DNA from: Streptomyces macrolidinus | Lineage (GTDB): Bacteria; Actinomycetota; Actinomycetes; Streptomycetales; Streptomycetaceae | NCBI RefSeq assembly: GCF_023887685.1 | Contig: NZ_JAMWMR010000008.1 | Location: 1-64,000 of the forward strand | Direction of reading: 5' to 3' | DNA length: 64,000 nt | In this document: positions 37,359-46,756 of the stretch, piece by piece | Numbering within the stretch: position 1 is the first letter of the stretch | Layout: each line of letters starts with the position of its first letter | Notes under the pieces: model-generated | The model's input: the letters and a program-made list of their open reading frames with translations, nothing else | What the model was told of the DNA's origin: nothing | Database searches by the model: none | Translations under genes and position numbers: made by a program

Positions 37359-37458
37359 TCGGGATCTGTTGACATCCCCAACTCCGCCGAGTTTCTTGTG
37401 CGTTACGTCACACCGACCCCGGTCGGTGGTCACCCGGTCCCGGATCAAGGAGCGGAAC

Positions 37459-38526
37459 ATGAGGAAACTGGTCAGTGGGGCCCTCATAGGCGTCCTCGCC
37501 TTCGGCACCCTCACCGCCTGCGCGGAGGAACCGACGTCCGAGTCCGCCAAGGGGGACGGCACATCCGGCAAGGTCGCCTTCCTGATGCCCGACCTCGCCT
37601 CCACCCGCTACGAGCAGTACGACGCGCCGCTGTTCAAGAAGCGTATGGCCGAGCTGTGTTCGTCCTGCGAGGTCATCTACCAGAACGCCGACAGCGACGC
37701 AGCCCGGCAGCAACAGCAGGCCAACTCCGCGCTGGCGCAAGGCGCCAAGGTCCTGGTGATCGACCCGGTGGACTCGGCCGCGGCGGCCACCATCGTGCAG
37801 ACCGCGCAGTCGCAGGGCGCCAAGGTCGTGGCCTACGACCGGCCCATCCCCAAGAAGCCCGTCGACTTCTACGTGTCGTTCGACAACGAGGCGATCGGCA
37901 AGTCCATCGCCCAGTCGCTCGTACGGCACTTGAAGGAGAGCGGTGCCAAGGGCGGGCTGCTGGAGGTCAACGGCTCACCCACCGACGCCGCCGCCGGACT
38001 CATCAAGAAGGGCATCCACAGCGGCATCGAGGAAGGTGACTTCAAGCGGCTCGCCGAGTACGACACCCCGGACTGGTCCCCGGAGAAGGCCCAGCAGTGG
38101 GTGAGCGGGCAGATCGCGCAGTACCACGGCGACATCGCCGGTGTGGTGGCGGCCAACGACGGTACCGGAGGGGGAGCGATCGCGGCGTTCAAGGCCGCCG
38201 GTGTGAAGGTGCCGCCGGTCACGGGCAACGACGCCGAACTCGCCGCGATCCAACGCGTCGTCGCGGGAAGCCAGTACAACACCATCTCCAAGCCGCTCAA
38301 GATCGTCGCCGAGGCCGCGGCCGAGGTGGCCCATCAGTTGATGAAGGGCGACAAGCCCAAGGCCACCACCACGCTCTTCGACACCCCCTCGCAGTTGTTC
38401 AAGCCGACCGTCGTGACCCAGGAGAACCTCAAGGAGGTCATCTTCGGCCCCGAGGGAGTGCTGAAGCCCAAGGACGTGTGCACCCGCCCGTACGCCGCCG
38501 ACTGCCGCCGCCTGGGCATCCAGTAG
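37459..38526 (+). CDS. sugar ABC transporter substrate-binding lipoprotein
   Basis: 355 residues from an ATG with AAGGAGCGG upstream. A lipoprotein signal peptide ends in LTAC with Cys at residue 21. The mature part is a periplasmic-binding type I fold of the xylose/ribose family (VAFLMPDLASTRYEQYDAPL, VIYQNADSDAARQQQQ, GAKVVAYDRPI). It would deliver sugar or polyol to the permease and ATPase encoded next. The YDRPI motif is close to that of XylF-type proteins. The true ligand cannot be read from sequence. Confidence 0.93.
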   Translation: MRKLVSGALIGVLAFGTLTACAEEPTSESAKGDGTSGKVAFLMPDLASTRYEQYDAPLFKKRMAELCSSCEVIYQNADSDAARQQQQANSALAQGAKVLVIDPVDSAAAATIVQTAQSQGAKVVAYDRPIPKKPVDFYVSFDNEAIGKSIAQSLVRHLKESGAKGGLLEVNGSPTDAAAGLIKKGIHSGIEEGDFKRLAEYDTPDWSPEKAQQWVSGQIAQYHGDIAGVVAANDGTGGGAIAAFKAAGVKVPPVTGNDAELAAIQRVVAGSQYNTISKPLKIVAEAAAEVAHQLMKGDKPKATTTLFDTPSQLFKPTVVTQENLKEVIFGPEGVLKPKDVCTRPYAADCRRLGIQ

Positions 38527-38534
38527 CGACCCCC

Positions 38535-38615
38535 GCAACGGAGGCAACAGGCAACAGCCAAACAGCCAACAGGGAACAGGCAACGGGGAACAGGCAACAG
38601 GCATCAGGGAGCAGC
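38535..38615 (+). repeat. imperfect tandem CAACAGG repeats in intercistronic spacer
   Basis: The spacer between binding protein and ATPase is built of seven- to eight-base units of the CAACAGG, CCAACAG and GGGAACAGG kind, about ten in all. It is purine- and A-rich, has no stable hairpin and ends in the GGGAGC that serves as ribosome site for the ATPase gene. It may be a slippage-generated spacer. Confidence 0.75.
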
Positions 38616-38619
38616 GAAC

Positions 38620-39441
38620 ATGAGCGAAGCCACCGCGGTTCCCGGCGCGGCCACGGACACCGTGCTGTCGCTGAGGGGCATCTGCAAGCACTTCGGCGCG
38701 GTCGCCGCGCTGACCGAGGTAGATCTCGATGTCGCGGCCGGTGAGGTCGTGGCCGTCGTCGGGGACAACGGCGCCGGCAAGTCGACCCTGGTGAAGGTCC
38801 TTTCGGGGGTGTACACACCGGACGCCGGAAGCATCGTCCTGCGCGGCGAGCCGGTGTTCCTCGACTCACCGGCCCTGGCCCATGCGCGGGGCATCGCCAC
38901 GGTCTTCCAGGACCTGGCCCTGTGCGAGAACCTCGACGTCAAGGCCAATCTCTTCCTGGGACAGGAACTTCGGCCCTGGATGCTGGACGACGTCGCCATG
39001 GAGAAGCGCTCCTGGCAACTGCTGCGGGAGCTGTCCGCCAAGATCCCGACCCTCGACGTGCCGGTGGCGGCCCTCTCGGGCGGTCAGCGTCAGACGGTCG
39101 CGATCGCCCGCTCGCTGCTGAGCGACCCGCAGATCGTCCTGCTGGACGAGCCGACGGCCGCGTTGGGCGTCGCGCAGACGGCCGAAGTGCTCAACCTCGT
39201 CGAGCGGCTCAAGCACAAGGGGCTCGGCGTGGTGATGATCAGCCACAACATGGAGGACGTACGGGCCGTCGCCGACCGTGTCGCCGTCCTCCGACTGGGC
39301 CGGAACAACGGCGTGTTCGACGCCGCGAGCGTCTCCGCCGAGGAGATCGTCGCCGCGATCACCGGCTCGACCGACAACGTGGTGGCGCGCCGCGCCGCCC
39401 GCCGTACGACCTCCCCGCAAGCGGAGAAGGGAGAGCTGTGA
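38620..39441 (+). CDS. sugar ABC transporter ATP-binding protein
   Basis: 273 residues, ATG with GGGAGC eight bases upstream. Walker A GDNGAGKST, signature LSGGQRQTVAIARS, Walker B IVLLDEPTAALG and switch ISHNMEDVRA are all intact. It is a single nucleotide-binding domain, not the double-domain form of RbsA or XylG, so it must act as a homodimer. The start of the permease gene overlaps its stop (GTGA). Carbohydrate-uptake family by neighbours. Confidence 0.94.
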   Translation: MSEATAVPGAATDTVLSLRGICKHFGAVAALTEVDLDVAAGEVVAVVGDNGAGKSTLVKVLSGVYTPDAGSIVLRGEPVFLDSPALAHARGIATVFQDLALCENLDVKANLFLGQELRPWMLDDVAMEKRSWQLLRELSAKIPTLDVPVAALSGGQRQTVAIARSLLSDPQIVLLDEPTAALGVAQTAEVLNLVERLKHKGLGVVMISHNMEDVRAVADRVAVLRLGRNNGVFDAASVSAEEIVAAITGSTDNVVARRAARRTTSPQAEKGEL

Positions 39442-40688
39442 CATCCCTCGGCACCCCCGCGGCGACGGCCACCGACCTCCAGGACGAGCGCCTCGCCACG
39501 CCTCAGGGCATCACCGACAACGTCCGGGCCGCGATCCGCCGCGTACGCGACGGTGACCTGGGCTCGCTGCCGGTCATCGGCGGCATCGTGGTGATCTGGA
39601 CGATCTTCCAGTCGCTGAACGCGACCTTCCTCTCCAGCACCAACCTGGTGAACCTGTCCTTCGACATGGTCCCGGTGGGAGTCCTCGCGCTGGGCATCGT
39701 CTGTGTACTGATGGTGGGTCAGATCGACCTCTCCGTAGGTTCGGTGAGCGGTGTCTCGGCCGCCATCACCGCCGTCGTCATGGTCAAGCACGAGCAGCCG
39801 ATGGTCCTGGCGGTCCTGGCGGCCGTGGCCGCCGGCTGTCTGATCGGATGGGTCTACGGCCAGGTGTTCAACCGCGTCGGCGTCCCCAGCTTCGTCGTCA
39901 CCCTGGGCGGACTGCTGGCCTTCCTCGGCGTCCAACTGTGGCTGCTGCGCGGCCAGAACGCGATCAACCTGCCCTATGACTCCACCCTGGTGAGATTCGC
40001 CCAACTGTGGTTCGTCCCACACTGGTTGGCGTACGCGCTGGCGGTGGCGGCGGCCGGTGGGTTCCTGGCGACGGGGTGGGTCCGTGCTCGTACCCGCCGC
40101 CGCGCCGAACTGTCGTCCTCGTCGCTCCAGTGGCTGGTCACGCAGTCGCTCCTGCTGCTCGCGGCGCTGCTGTTCGCCGTCTCCTATCTGAACCGCACGC
40201 GCGGCGTCGCGTGGATGTTCGTGTTCTTCGTCGCGCTGGTGCTGGTGATGAACTACGTGTTCACGCGCACCAAGTTCGGGCGATCGCTCTGCGCGGTCGG
40301 CGGCAACGCCGAGGCCTCCCGACGGGCCGGTATCGACGTACGGGGCGTGTACACCGCGGCGTTCGTCCTGTGCTCCGGTCTGGCCGCGACCGGCGGCATC
40401 CTCGCCGCGTCGAGGCTGGCCGCGGCGAACCAGAGCACCGGCACCGGAGACGTCAACCTCAATGCCATCGCCGCGGCGGTGATCGGCGGCACCAGCCTGT
40501 TCGGGGGCCGCGGTTCGACCTTCGCCGCCCTGCTCGGCGTCCTCGTCATCCAGTCGATCTCCAGCGGACTCACGCTCCTCAACCTCGACTCCTCCTACCG
40601 GTTCGTGATCACCGGTGCGGTTCTGCTCATCGCCGTCGGCCTGGACTCAGTGGCCCGCCGCTCCCGGCAGGCACACGGAAGGGGGTGA
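39438..40688 (+). CDS. sugar ABC transporter permease
   Basis: 416 residues from a GTG overlapping the ATPase stop. About ten hydrophobic helices, with the ribose/xylose permease landmarks FLSSTNLVNLSFDMVPVGVL, VGQIDLSVGSVSG near the first third and NLNAIAAAVIGGTSLFGGRG near the end. Its length is close to XylH-type permeases, longer than RbsC, because of an extra charged loop and two helices in the middle. It forms the membrane pore of the importer. Confidence 0.93.
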   Translation: MTSLGTPAATATDLQDERLATPQGITDNVRAAIRRVRDGDLGSLPVIGGIVVIWTIFQSLNATFLSSTNLVNLSFDMVPVGVLALGIVCVLMVGQIDLSVGSVSGVSAAITAVVMVKHEQPMVLAVLAAVAAGCLIGWVYGQVFNRVGVPSFVVTLGGLLAFLGVQLWLLRGQNAINLPYDSTLVRFAQLWFVPHWLAYALAVAAAGGFLATGWVRARTRRRAELSSSSLQWLVTQSLLLLAALLFAVSYLNRTRGVAWMFVFFVALVLVMNYVFTRTKFGRSLCAVGGNAEASRRAGIDVRGVYTAAFVLCSGLAATGGILAASRLAAANQSTGTGDVNLNAIAAAVIGGTSLFGGRGSTFAALLGVLVIQSISSGLTLLNLDSSYRFVITGAVLLIAVGLDSVARRSRQAHGRG

Positions 40689-40692
40689 CAAG

Positions 40693-42195
40693 GTGACTGC
40701 GATAGCCATCGACGCGGGCACCACCACCATCAAGGTCGTCGGATACGGCGACGACGGGCGGGAGTTGACACTGAGCCGCTGCCCCACCCAGGTGACCCGC
40801 CCCCGGCCGGGGTGGGCCGAACAGGACATGGACGAGGTGTGGGCGGCGGTCGCCGCCTGCGTCGCCGAGGTCGTGGCCGCGCTGCCCGCCGCACCCGACA
40901 TGGTCGCGCTGACCGCTCAGGGCGACGGCGCCTGGCTGGTCGACGACCGGGCCCGGCCCACCGGACCCGCCGTCCTGTGGAACGACGGCCGGGCCACCGC
41001 GCACATCGAGCGGTGGGAGCGTACCGGGGTGGCCCGGGAGGCCTTCGGGATCTGCGGCTCCCGGCTGTCCACCGGCATGCCCCACGCCGTACTGGCCTGG
41101 CTGCGGGAGAACGACCCCGACCGGGTGGCGCGCTCGACTCATCTGCTGACCTGCGGCGGCTGGCTCCATCTGAAGCTGACGGGGGAACCCGCCGTGGACG
41201 AGTCGGACGCGTCCGCGCCGTTCCTGGACATCCGTCAACGCGCTTGGTCCGACCGGCTGTTCGGACTCTACGACCTGGAGTGGGCCCGGCGGCTCCTGCC
41301 CGAACTGCGCGACGACGACCACCGGATCACCCCCCTCAGTACGGCGGCGGCCACCGAGACCGGCCTGCCCGCGGGCATCCCGGTGGTGATGGCTCCGTAC
41401 GACATCTGCGCCACCGCCATCGGCGCCGGAGCGGTGACGAGCGGGCAGGCCTGCTGCATCCTCGGCACCACGCTGGCCACGGAGGTCGTCACCGACACGG
41501 TGGTCACCGACGAGCCGGTGGGTATCACCGTGACGCTCGGCGTGCCGGGCCGCTACCTGCGGGCCTTCCCCACCATGAGCGGCGGCGACGTCCTGGACTG
41601 GGCGACCCGCATGCTCGGACTGGCCTCCGCCGCGGACCTGATGAGCCTGGCCGCGCGAGGCCGTGACGACGCCGCCGGGATACGGTTCGTCCCGTACCTC
41701 TCGCCCGCCGGAGAGCGAGCCCCGTTCTTCGACCCCACCGCGCGCGGCTCCCTGTCCGGCCTGTCCCTGGAGGCGAGCCGGGAGGACCTGGCCCGCGCGC
41801 TGGTGGAGGGAGTCACCATGACCATCCGCGACTGCCTGACCGCCGCCCCTGGCGCGCCGGACCGACTGGCCCTGTGCGGCGGCGGCACCCGAAGCGACTT
41901 CTGGATGCGGCTGATCGCCGACATGACCGGCGTCCCCGTCACGATCCCCGCCGACACCGAGGTCGGCGCGCGCGGCGCCTGGCTGACCGGCCTGGTCGCC
42001 ACCGGCCGCGAACCCGGCTTCCGGGCCGCGGCGGACCGGTATGTGGAGGTGGCCGCCACCTACGACCCCGACCGGGCGAAGTCCGAGGAGTTCAGCGACC
42101 GTTACGCCCACTTCCTACGACTGCGGGAGCTGAACCGGCCCGCCTGGACACTCGATCGCACCCCGGCTGCTCCGACCACGGGAGCCGGAGCATGA
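40693..42195 (+). CDS. FGGY carbohydrate kinase 1 (erythritol-kinase-like)
   Basis: 500 residues from a GTG at 40693, four bases after the permease stop. FGGY fold: IAIDAGTTTIKVVGY phosphate loop, VALTAQGDGAWLVDD substrate-side motif, MAPYDICATAIGAGAVTSGQ and LALCGGGTRSDFWMRLIADM for ATP binding. The TAQGDGAWLV block resembles the TGQGDGTWLV block of erythritol kinases as I recall them, so a four- or five-carbon polyol or ketose is likely. It may make the phosphorylated signal for DeoR. Substrate is inference. Confidence 0.88.
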   Translation: MTAIAIDAGTTTIKVVGYGDDGRELTLSRCPTQVTRPRPGWAEQDMDEVWAAVAACVAEVVAALPAAPDMVALTAQGDGAWLVDDRARPTGPAVLWNDGRATAHIERWERTGVAREAFGICGSRLSTGMPHAVLAWLRENDPDRVARSTHLLTCGGWLHLKLTGEPAVDESDASAPFLDIRQRAWSDRLFGLYDLEWARRLLPELRDDDHRITPLSTAAATETGLPAGIPVVMAPYDICATAIGAGAVTSGQACCILGTTLATEVVTDTVVTDEPVGITVTLGVPGRYLRAFPTMSGGDVLDWATRMLGLASAADLMSLAARGRDDAAGIRFVPYLSPAGERAPFFDPTARGSLSGLSLEASREDLARALVEGVTMTIRDCLTAAPGAPDRLALCGGGTRSDFWMRLIADMTGVPVTIPADTEVGARGAWLTGLVATGREPGFRAAADRYVEVAATYDPDRAKSEEFSDRYAHFLRLRELNRPAWTLDRTPAAPTTGAGA

Positions 42196-43679
42196 CCGCC
42201 GCCGGAGGGGACGCCTGGCTGGGGATCGACCTCGGAACACAAGGGGTCCGCGTGGTCGTCGCCGCGTCCGACGGCCGACTGCTGGGGGAGGGGTCGTGCC
42301 CGCTCACCGGTCGCCGGGAGGGGGAGCGCCATGAGCAGGACCCCGAGGAGTGGTGGCGCGCGGTGTGCACGGCGATCGGGCAGGCCCGTGCGGCCGGTGC
42401 CGAGCTGCGCCGCGTGCAAGGGGTGGCCGTCGACGCGACCTCCGGCACGATCACCCTGCTCGACCGGCGCGGGCGGTGCATGACTCCCGGGCTGATGTAC
42501 GACGACGGTCGCGCGGCGGCGGAGGTGGAACGCGTCAACGCCGCCGGGGAGCGGCAGTGGACGAAGGCCGGATACCGGCGGATGCAGCGCTCCTGGGCCC
42601 TGCCCAAGCTGCGCCGGCTGCTCGACCGGTACCCGCGCGCCGCGGAGGACGGCTGGCGCCTGGCGCACCAGAACGACGTCGTCAACCGCAGGCTCGTCGG
42701 GCACGACGTCCCCACCGACACCAGCAACGCCCTCAAGACCGGCGCCGACGCCGCCGAGGTGGCCTGGCCCGAGGACGTCTTGTCCGCGCTGGAGATCCCG
42801 CGCGCGATCCTGCCCGAACTGGTGCTGCCCGGCACGGTCATCGGTCAGGTCGGTGCCCAGGCCGCCGCCGAGACCGGGCTCACCGAGGGCACCGCCGTCG
42901 TCGCCGGGACGACCGACGGCTGCGCGGCACAGCTCGGCTCCGGCGCGACCGCCGTCGGAAGCTGGAACTCGGTCATGGGAACCACCCTCGTCCTCAAGGG
43001 AGTGACCAAGGACCTCGTCCACGACCCGCACGGCGTCGTCTACTCCCACCGGTCACCGTCCGGTCACTGGCTGCCCGGAGGCGCCTCCAGCGTCGGAGCG
43101 GGCCTGGTGGCACGGGAGTTCGCGGACCACGACCTCACACAGCTCACCCGCGAGGCCGCCACGCTGCTGCCCACGGACCTGCTGCGCTACCCGCTGGTCT
43201 CACCGGGCGAGCGCTTCCCCTTCGTCGCCCCGGACGCCCGCGCCTTCCGTACCCGCGAACCCTCCACGCCCGCCGAGGACTTCGCCGCGCTCCTCCAAGG
43301 CGCCGCCTACGTCGAACGGCTCTGCTTCGACTACGTGGACCACCTCGGCGCCCCTACCGACGGCGCGCTCGTCCTCACCGGAGGAGCCACCCGCAACCCC
43401 CTGTGGAACCAACTGCGCGCCGACGTACTGCGCCGCCCGGTGACCCTGCCCCGTAACGCCCAACCAGCCCTCGGCATGGCCGTGTTGGCCGCCTCGACCC
43501 ATCAACCTCTGGACAGCGCGGCAGCCGCGATGGTGCGGCTCGACCGGACCCTGGAACCCCACAGCCGCGAGGGGGAGCGCCACGAGGAGGGCTACCTCCG
43601 GCTGCTCGATCTGCTGGTCCGGCGCGGCTGGCTCCCCGGCGCCGTCGCATCCCATGCACGAGAGAGGAGGTCGCGATGA
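42192..43679 (+). CDS. FGGY carbohydrate kinase 2
   Basis: 495 residues, ATG overlapping the first kinase's stop. It has its own complete FGGY set (LGIDLGTQGVRVVVAASDGR, VAVDATSGTITLLD, VVAGTTDGCAAQLGSGATAV, LVLTGGATRNPLWNQLRADV). It is clearly divergent from the first kinase, so the two are not a recent duplication and probably act on different compounds. The DATSGT motif is the usual FGGY catalytic-Asp region. Substrate unknown; a ketose or acid made in the pathway is likely. Confidence 0.88.
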   Translation: MTAAGGDAWLGIDLGTQGVRVVVAASDGRLLGEGSCPLTGRREGERHEQDPEEWWRAVCTAIGQARAAGAELRRVQGVAVDATSGTITLLDRRGRCMTPGLMYDDGRAAAEVERVNAAGERQWTKAGYRRMQRSWALPKLRRLLDRYPRAAEDGWRLAHQNDVVNRRLVGHDVPTDTSNALKTGADAAEVAWPEDVLSALEIPRAILPELVLPGTVIGQVGAQAAAETGLTEGTAVVAGTTDGCAAQLGSGATAVGSWNSVMGTTLVLKGVTKDLVHDPHGVVYSHRSPSGHWLPGGASSVGAGLVAREFADHDLTQLTREAATLLPTDLLRYPLVSPGERFPFVAPDARAFRTREPSTPAEDFAALLQGAAYVERLCFDYVDHLGAPTDGALVLTGGATRNPLWNQLRADVLRRPVTLPRNAQPALGMAVLAASTHQPLDSAAAAMVRLDRTLEPHSREGERHEEGYLRLLDLLVRRGWLPGAVASHARERRSR

Positions 43680-44299
43680 GTACCCATGTCATCCTCGTCC
43701 GCCACGGCGAGACCGTCTGGCACGCCGAGAACAGGTACGCGGGCGGCACCGACGTCGCACTCACCGCGCGCGGACACGCCCAGGCGGAAGCGCTCGCCGA
43801 CTGGGCCGAACAGGCCGAACTGACCGCTGTCTGGGCCTCCCCGCTGACCCGTTCGCGTGAAACCGCGCAGCCCAGCGTGGCGCGCACCGGGCTGCCGCTG
43901 AGGGCGGACCCGCGCCTGCGTGAGCTCGACTTCGGTATCGCCGAGGGACTCACCCGCGCCGAGATGCGCCGACGCTTCCCCGACGACCTGGCGGCCTTCC
44001 AGCACGACCCCGTCGCCCACCACTTCCCCGAGGGAGAGAACCCCGTCGACGCCGGGGACCGCTATCTGGAGTTCCTCGCCGACCTCAGGGCACACCACCC
44101 CGACGGCCGCGTCCTGGTCGTCGGCCACTCCACGGCGATCCGGCTCGCGCTGTGCCGCCTGCTCGGCCTGCCGCCGCGCGAGTACCGCCGGGTCTTCCCG
44201 TACCTGGACAACTGCGCGTTGAACGAAGTCGTCCTGCGGGACGGTGTGTCCTCGCTGCTGACGCTGAACCGTCCCGTGACCCCAGGAGCCTTCAAGTGA
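43676..44299 (+). CDS. histidine phosphatase (phosphoglycerate-mutase-like)
   Basis: 207 residues, ATG in an overlap with kinase 2. The catalytic VRHGET (R9, H10) and the second VVGHSTAIRLALCRLLGL are intact. Most small proteins of this type are phosphatases rather than mutases. Placed in a kinase operon, it may dephosphorylate a pathway intermediate or prevent sugar-phosphate build-up. The physiological substrate is unknown. Confidence 0.88.
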   Translation: MSTHVILVRHGETVWHAENRYAGGTDVALTARGHAQAEALADWAEQAELTAVWASPLTRSRETAQPSVARTGLPLRADPRLRELDFGIAEGLTRAEMRRRFPDDLAAFQHDPVAHHFPEGENPVDAGDRYLEFLADLRAHHPDGRVLVVGHSTAIRLALCRLLGLPPREYRRVFPYLDNCALNEVVLRDGVSSLLTLNRPVTPGAFK

Positions 44300-45330
44300 C
44301 CACCATTCTCACCGCCGGTGACCACTTCGTCCTCAACTCCCTGCTCACCGACCGCCTTCGGACCGTCGCCCCCGATGCCACCTTCCGTGAGATCACCCTG
44401 CCCTGGCCGGTCGAACCCTTCGCGGACGTCGCCGAAGTACGCGAGGCCTCGGGCACCGAGGAGCAACTCATCGAGGCCCTCGAAGGAGTCGACATCTGCG
44501 TCACCCAGATGGCGCCGCTCACCGAACGGGTCCTGAAGGCCAGCCCCGACCTTCGCCTGTTCTGCGTCAGCCGCGGCGGCCCGGTCAACGCCAACCTGGA
44601 GGCGGCCACCCGGCACGGCGTCGCGGTCTCCTTCGCCCCCGGCCGCAACGCCACCGCCACCGCCGAGCACACGGTCGCGCTCATGATGGCCGCGGCCCGA
44701 CGCGTCCCGGCCACCCACGCGGACCTCGCCGACGGCACCTGGCGGGGCGACTACTACATGTTCGAGAAGGTCGGCCCCGAACTGGCGGGGAGCACCGTCG
44801 GCATCGTGGGATACGGCGCCGTCGGATCCCAAGTGGCCCGGATCCTCCAGGGGTTCGGAGCGCACGTTCTCGTCTGCGACCCCTTCGTCGGCGCGGACGC
44901 CGTGGCACCCGCCGAGGTCACGGATCTCGCCGACCTCATGCGGCGCTCCCTGTTCGTCACCGTCCACGCCCGCGCGAGCGCACAGACCGAGGGCCTGATC
45001 TCCCGGCAGATGATCGACCTGATGCCCCCGGGCGGCGTGCTCGTCAACTGCGCCCGCGGGTCCCTGGTGGACTACGACGCCGTGTGCGACGCGCTCGACG
45101 CCGAACGGCTCTTCGGTGCCGCCTTCGATGTCTTCCCGCAGGAGCCGATCCCGTCGGGAGCACGCCTGCTGACGACTCCTCATGTCGTGATGACGCCGCA
45201 TCTGGCCGGTGCCAGCAAGCAGACCGCCCTCAACGCCGCGTCCATCACGGCTTCGGAGGTCGCCCGCTTCCTGGCGGGCAGCCCGCTCGCCCACTGTGCC
45301 AACCCTGAGGTCCAGGCGCTCGAACGCTGA
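44296..45330 (+). CDS. D-isomer 2-hydroxyacid dehydrogenase
   Basis: 344 residues from a GTG overlapping the phosphatase stop (GTGA). The NAD-binding GIVGYGAVGSQVARIL loop, the catalytic Arg in VNCARGSLVDYDAV and the catalytic His in HVVMTPHLAGAS are present, as in phosphoglycerate and hydroxypyruvate dehydrogenases. It is the last gene of the operon. Together with two kinases it suggests oxidation of a sugar-acid or phosphorylated acid. It ends seven bases from the convergent decarboxylase gene. Confidence 0.92.
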   Translation: MTTILTAGDHFVLNSLLTDRLRTVAPDATFREITLPWPVEPFADVAEVREASGTEEQLIEALEGVDICVTQMAPLTERVLKASPDLRLFCVSRGGPVNANLEAATRHGVAVSFAPGRNATATAEHTVALMMAAARRVPATHADLADGTWRGDYYMFEKVGPELAGSTVGIVGYGAVGSQVARILQGFGAHVLVCDPFVGADAVAPAEVTDLADLMRRSLFVTVHARASAQTEGLISRQMIDLMPPGGVLVNCARGSLVDYDAVCDALDAERLFGAAFDVFPQEPIPSGARLLTTPHVVMTPHLAGASKQTALNAASITASEVARFLAGSPLAHCANPEVQALER

Positions 45331-45337
45331 GATCCGA

Positions 45338-46702
45338 TCACCGTTGCCGGACGAGCTGTTCGACGCGGGCGTGGAGGTGCTCCACGTGGTGCTCCGCTTC
45401 CGGCTTCATCAGGACGCTGCGCAGGACACGGGCGCCGTCGGCGTCCGCGGCGACCTTCGGGTGGCGCGCCGTGAACGCCTCTCGGTCGGCCCTGAGGGTG
45501 CTCAGGAACACCGGGTCCGGGCCGGTCATCCCGTCGGTGAGGACCCGTGCGGAGACCGCGTCGACGGCGGACAGCGAGGCGGGCTCCACCGTGGGGAAGT
45601 AGCTGACGATGTCCAACTCCGGCCGCTGGTACAGCTCCAGCGCGTCGGACCCGTCGATGAGATCCGCCCACCGCAGCGCGGCCCGGCGCCCCGCCGCGAG
45701 GACGGCGCCGAGACCGTCGGGCGTGGGCGGGAGGAGCTGGAAGGTGAGCCACAGGGCGGCGGCCGAGGCGCCTGCGCGGGAACACTCCAGGCTGATCTCC
45801 CCGAGGTGCAACTCGTCGGAGGTGAAGTAGGTGTAGGGCGAGTCGTGCAGGTAGAAGCGTCCTACCCCGGGGTCGCGGAAGAGGACGGCGCCGCACCCGT
45901 AGGGCTGGAGGCCGTGCTTGTGGGGGTCCACGACCACCGAGTCGCACCGCGAGATCGCCCGCCACGGCTCGACCGGCAGCCCCGCGGGGCCGTCGGCGCC
46001 CGCGAGCAGGGTGAAGAAGCCGCCGTACGCCGCGTCCACATGGACACGGACGCCGTGGCGCCGCGCGAGCGGTACGGCGTCGTGGATCGGGTCGACGGCC
46101 CCGAGCCCGGTGGTTCCGGCGGTCAGGACGACCGTGCCCACCCGTCCGGTGCGCAGGAGATCTTCCAGGGCGCCGAGGTCGATACGGCCCCGGTCGTCGG
46201 TGGGTACGGGATGGCCCTCCACACCGAGGACGCGGCACATCCGGCCATGGGTGTAGTGGGCGTCCTGGCTGTAGGCGATGCCCCGCCCGGGATGAAGCTC
46301 CCGGGCGACGAAGAGCGCCTCCAGGTTGGCGATGGTGCCACTGGTGGTCAGATGCCCGAGGTGGGTGTCGTAGCCGAACATCGCGGCGAGGCGGGCGACA
46401 ACCTCCCGCTCCATCCGGGCCGTTGCCGGACCGCCGTCCAGGGCATGGTTGTTGGGGTTGATCAGCATCGCGGTGAGATAGCCGACCACGGCGGCGGGGT
46501 GCGGGGGCTTGAGCATCTGTCCCACGTAAGTGGGGTGGAAGAAGGGGTAGTTGTCCCGCAGGCGGCCGGTGAACTCCGCGAACGCCGCGGCGAAGCGGTC
46601 CTCGTCGACATGGAGCGACGGGTGCGGCTCGTAGGGGCCGAAGGTGTCGGCCCACTGCTCTATCGCGTGCGTGGCTCGGCCGAGCCAGTGCTCCAGATCC
46701 AC
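45338..46702 (-). CDS. PLP-dependent group II decarboxylase
   Basis: 454 residues from a GTG at 46702 with GGGAG upstream. It is a group II (DDC/AADC-type) PLP enzyme: HLTTSGTIANLEAL, VHVDAAYGGFF, and the PLP lysine K262 in DPHKHGLQPYGCG. Pro/His-rich sequence around residue 55 (FFHPTYVGQMLKPPHP) resembles decarboxylase-like aminotransferases or tyrosine decarboxylase relatives. The divergent MarR gene shares its promoter region and probably controls it. The amino-acid substrate is not readable. Confidence 0.88.
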   Translation of the reverse strand: MDLEHWLGRATHAIEQWADTFGPYEPHPSLHVDEDRFAAAFAEFTGRLRDNYPFFHPTYVGQMLKPPHPAAVVGYLTAMLINPNNHALDGGPATARMEREVVARLAAMFGYDTHLGHLTTSGTIANLEALFVARELHPGRGIAYSQDAHYTHGRMCRVLGVEGHPVPTDDRGRIDLGALEDLLRTGRVGTVVLTAGTTGLGAVDPIHDAVPLARRHGVRVHVDAAYGGFFTLLAGADGPAGLPVEPWRAISRCDSVVVDPHKHGLQPYGCGAVLFRDPGVGRFYLHDSPYTYFTSDELHLGEISLECSRAGASAAALWLTFQLLPPTPDGLGAVLAAGRRAALRWADLIDGSDALELYQRPELDIVSYFPTVEPASLSAVDAVSARVLTDGMTGPDPVFLSTLRADREAFTARHPKVAADADGARVLRSVLMKPEAEHHVEHLHARVEQLVRQR

Positions 46703-46756
46703 TGCTCTCCCTCTCTGCGGCGGGTGCGGGTGGGCACACCTTAGAACTTCGCTGAC

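Noticed and set aside
37369..37397. sigma70-type promoter for the importer operon
   Set aside because: TTGACA is present, but no acceptable -10 box lies 16-19 bases downstream, so no separate promoter feature is claimed.
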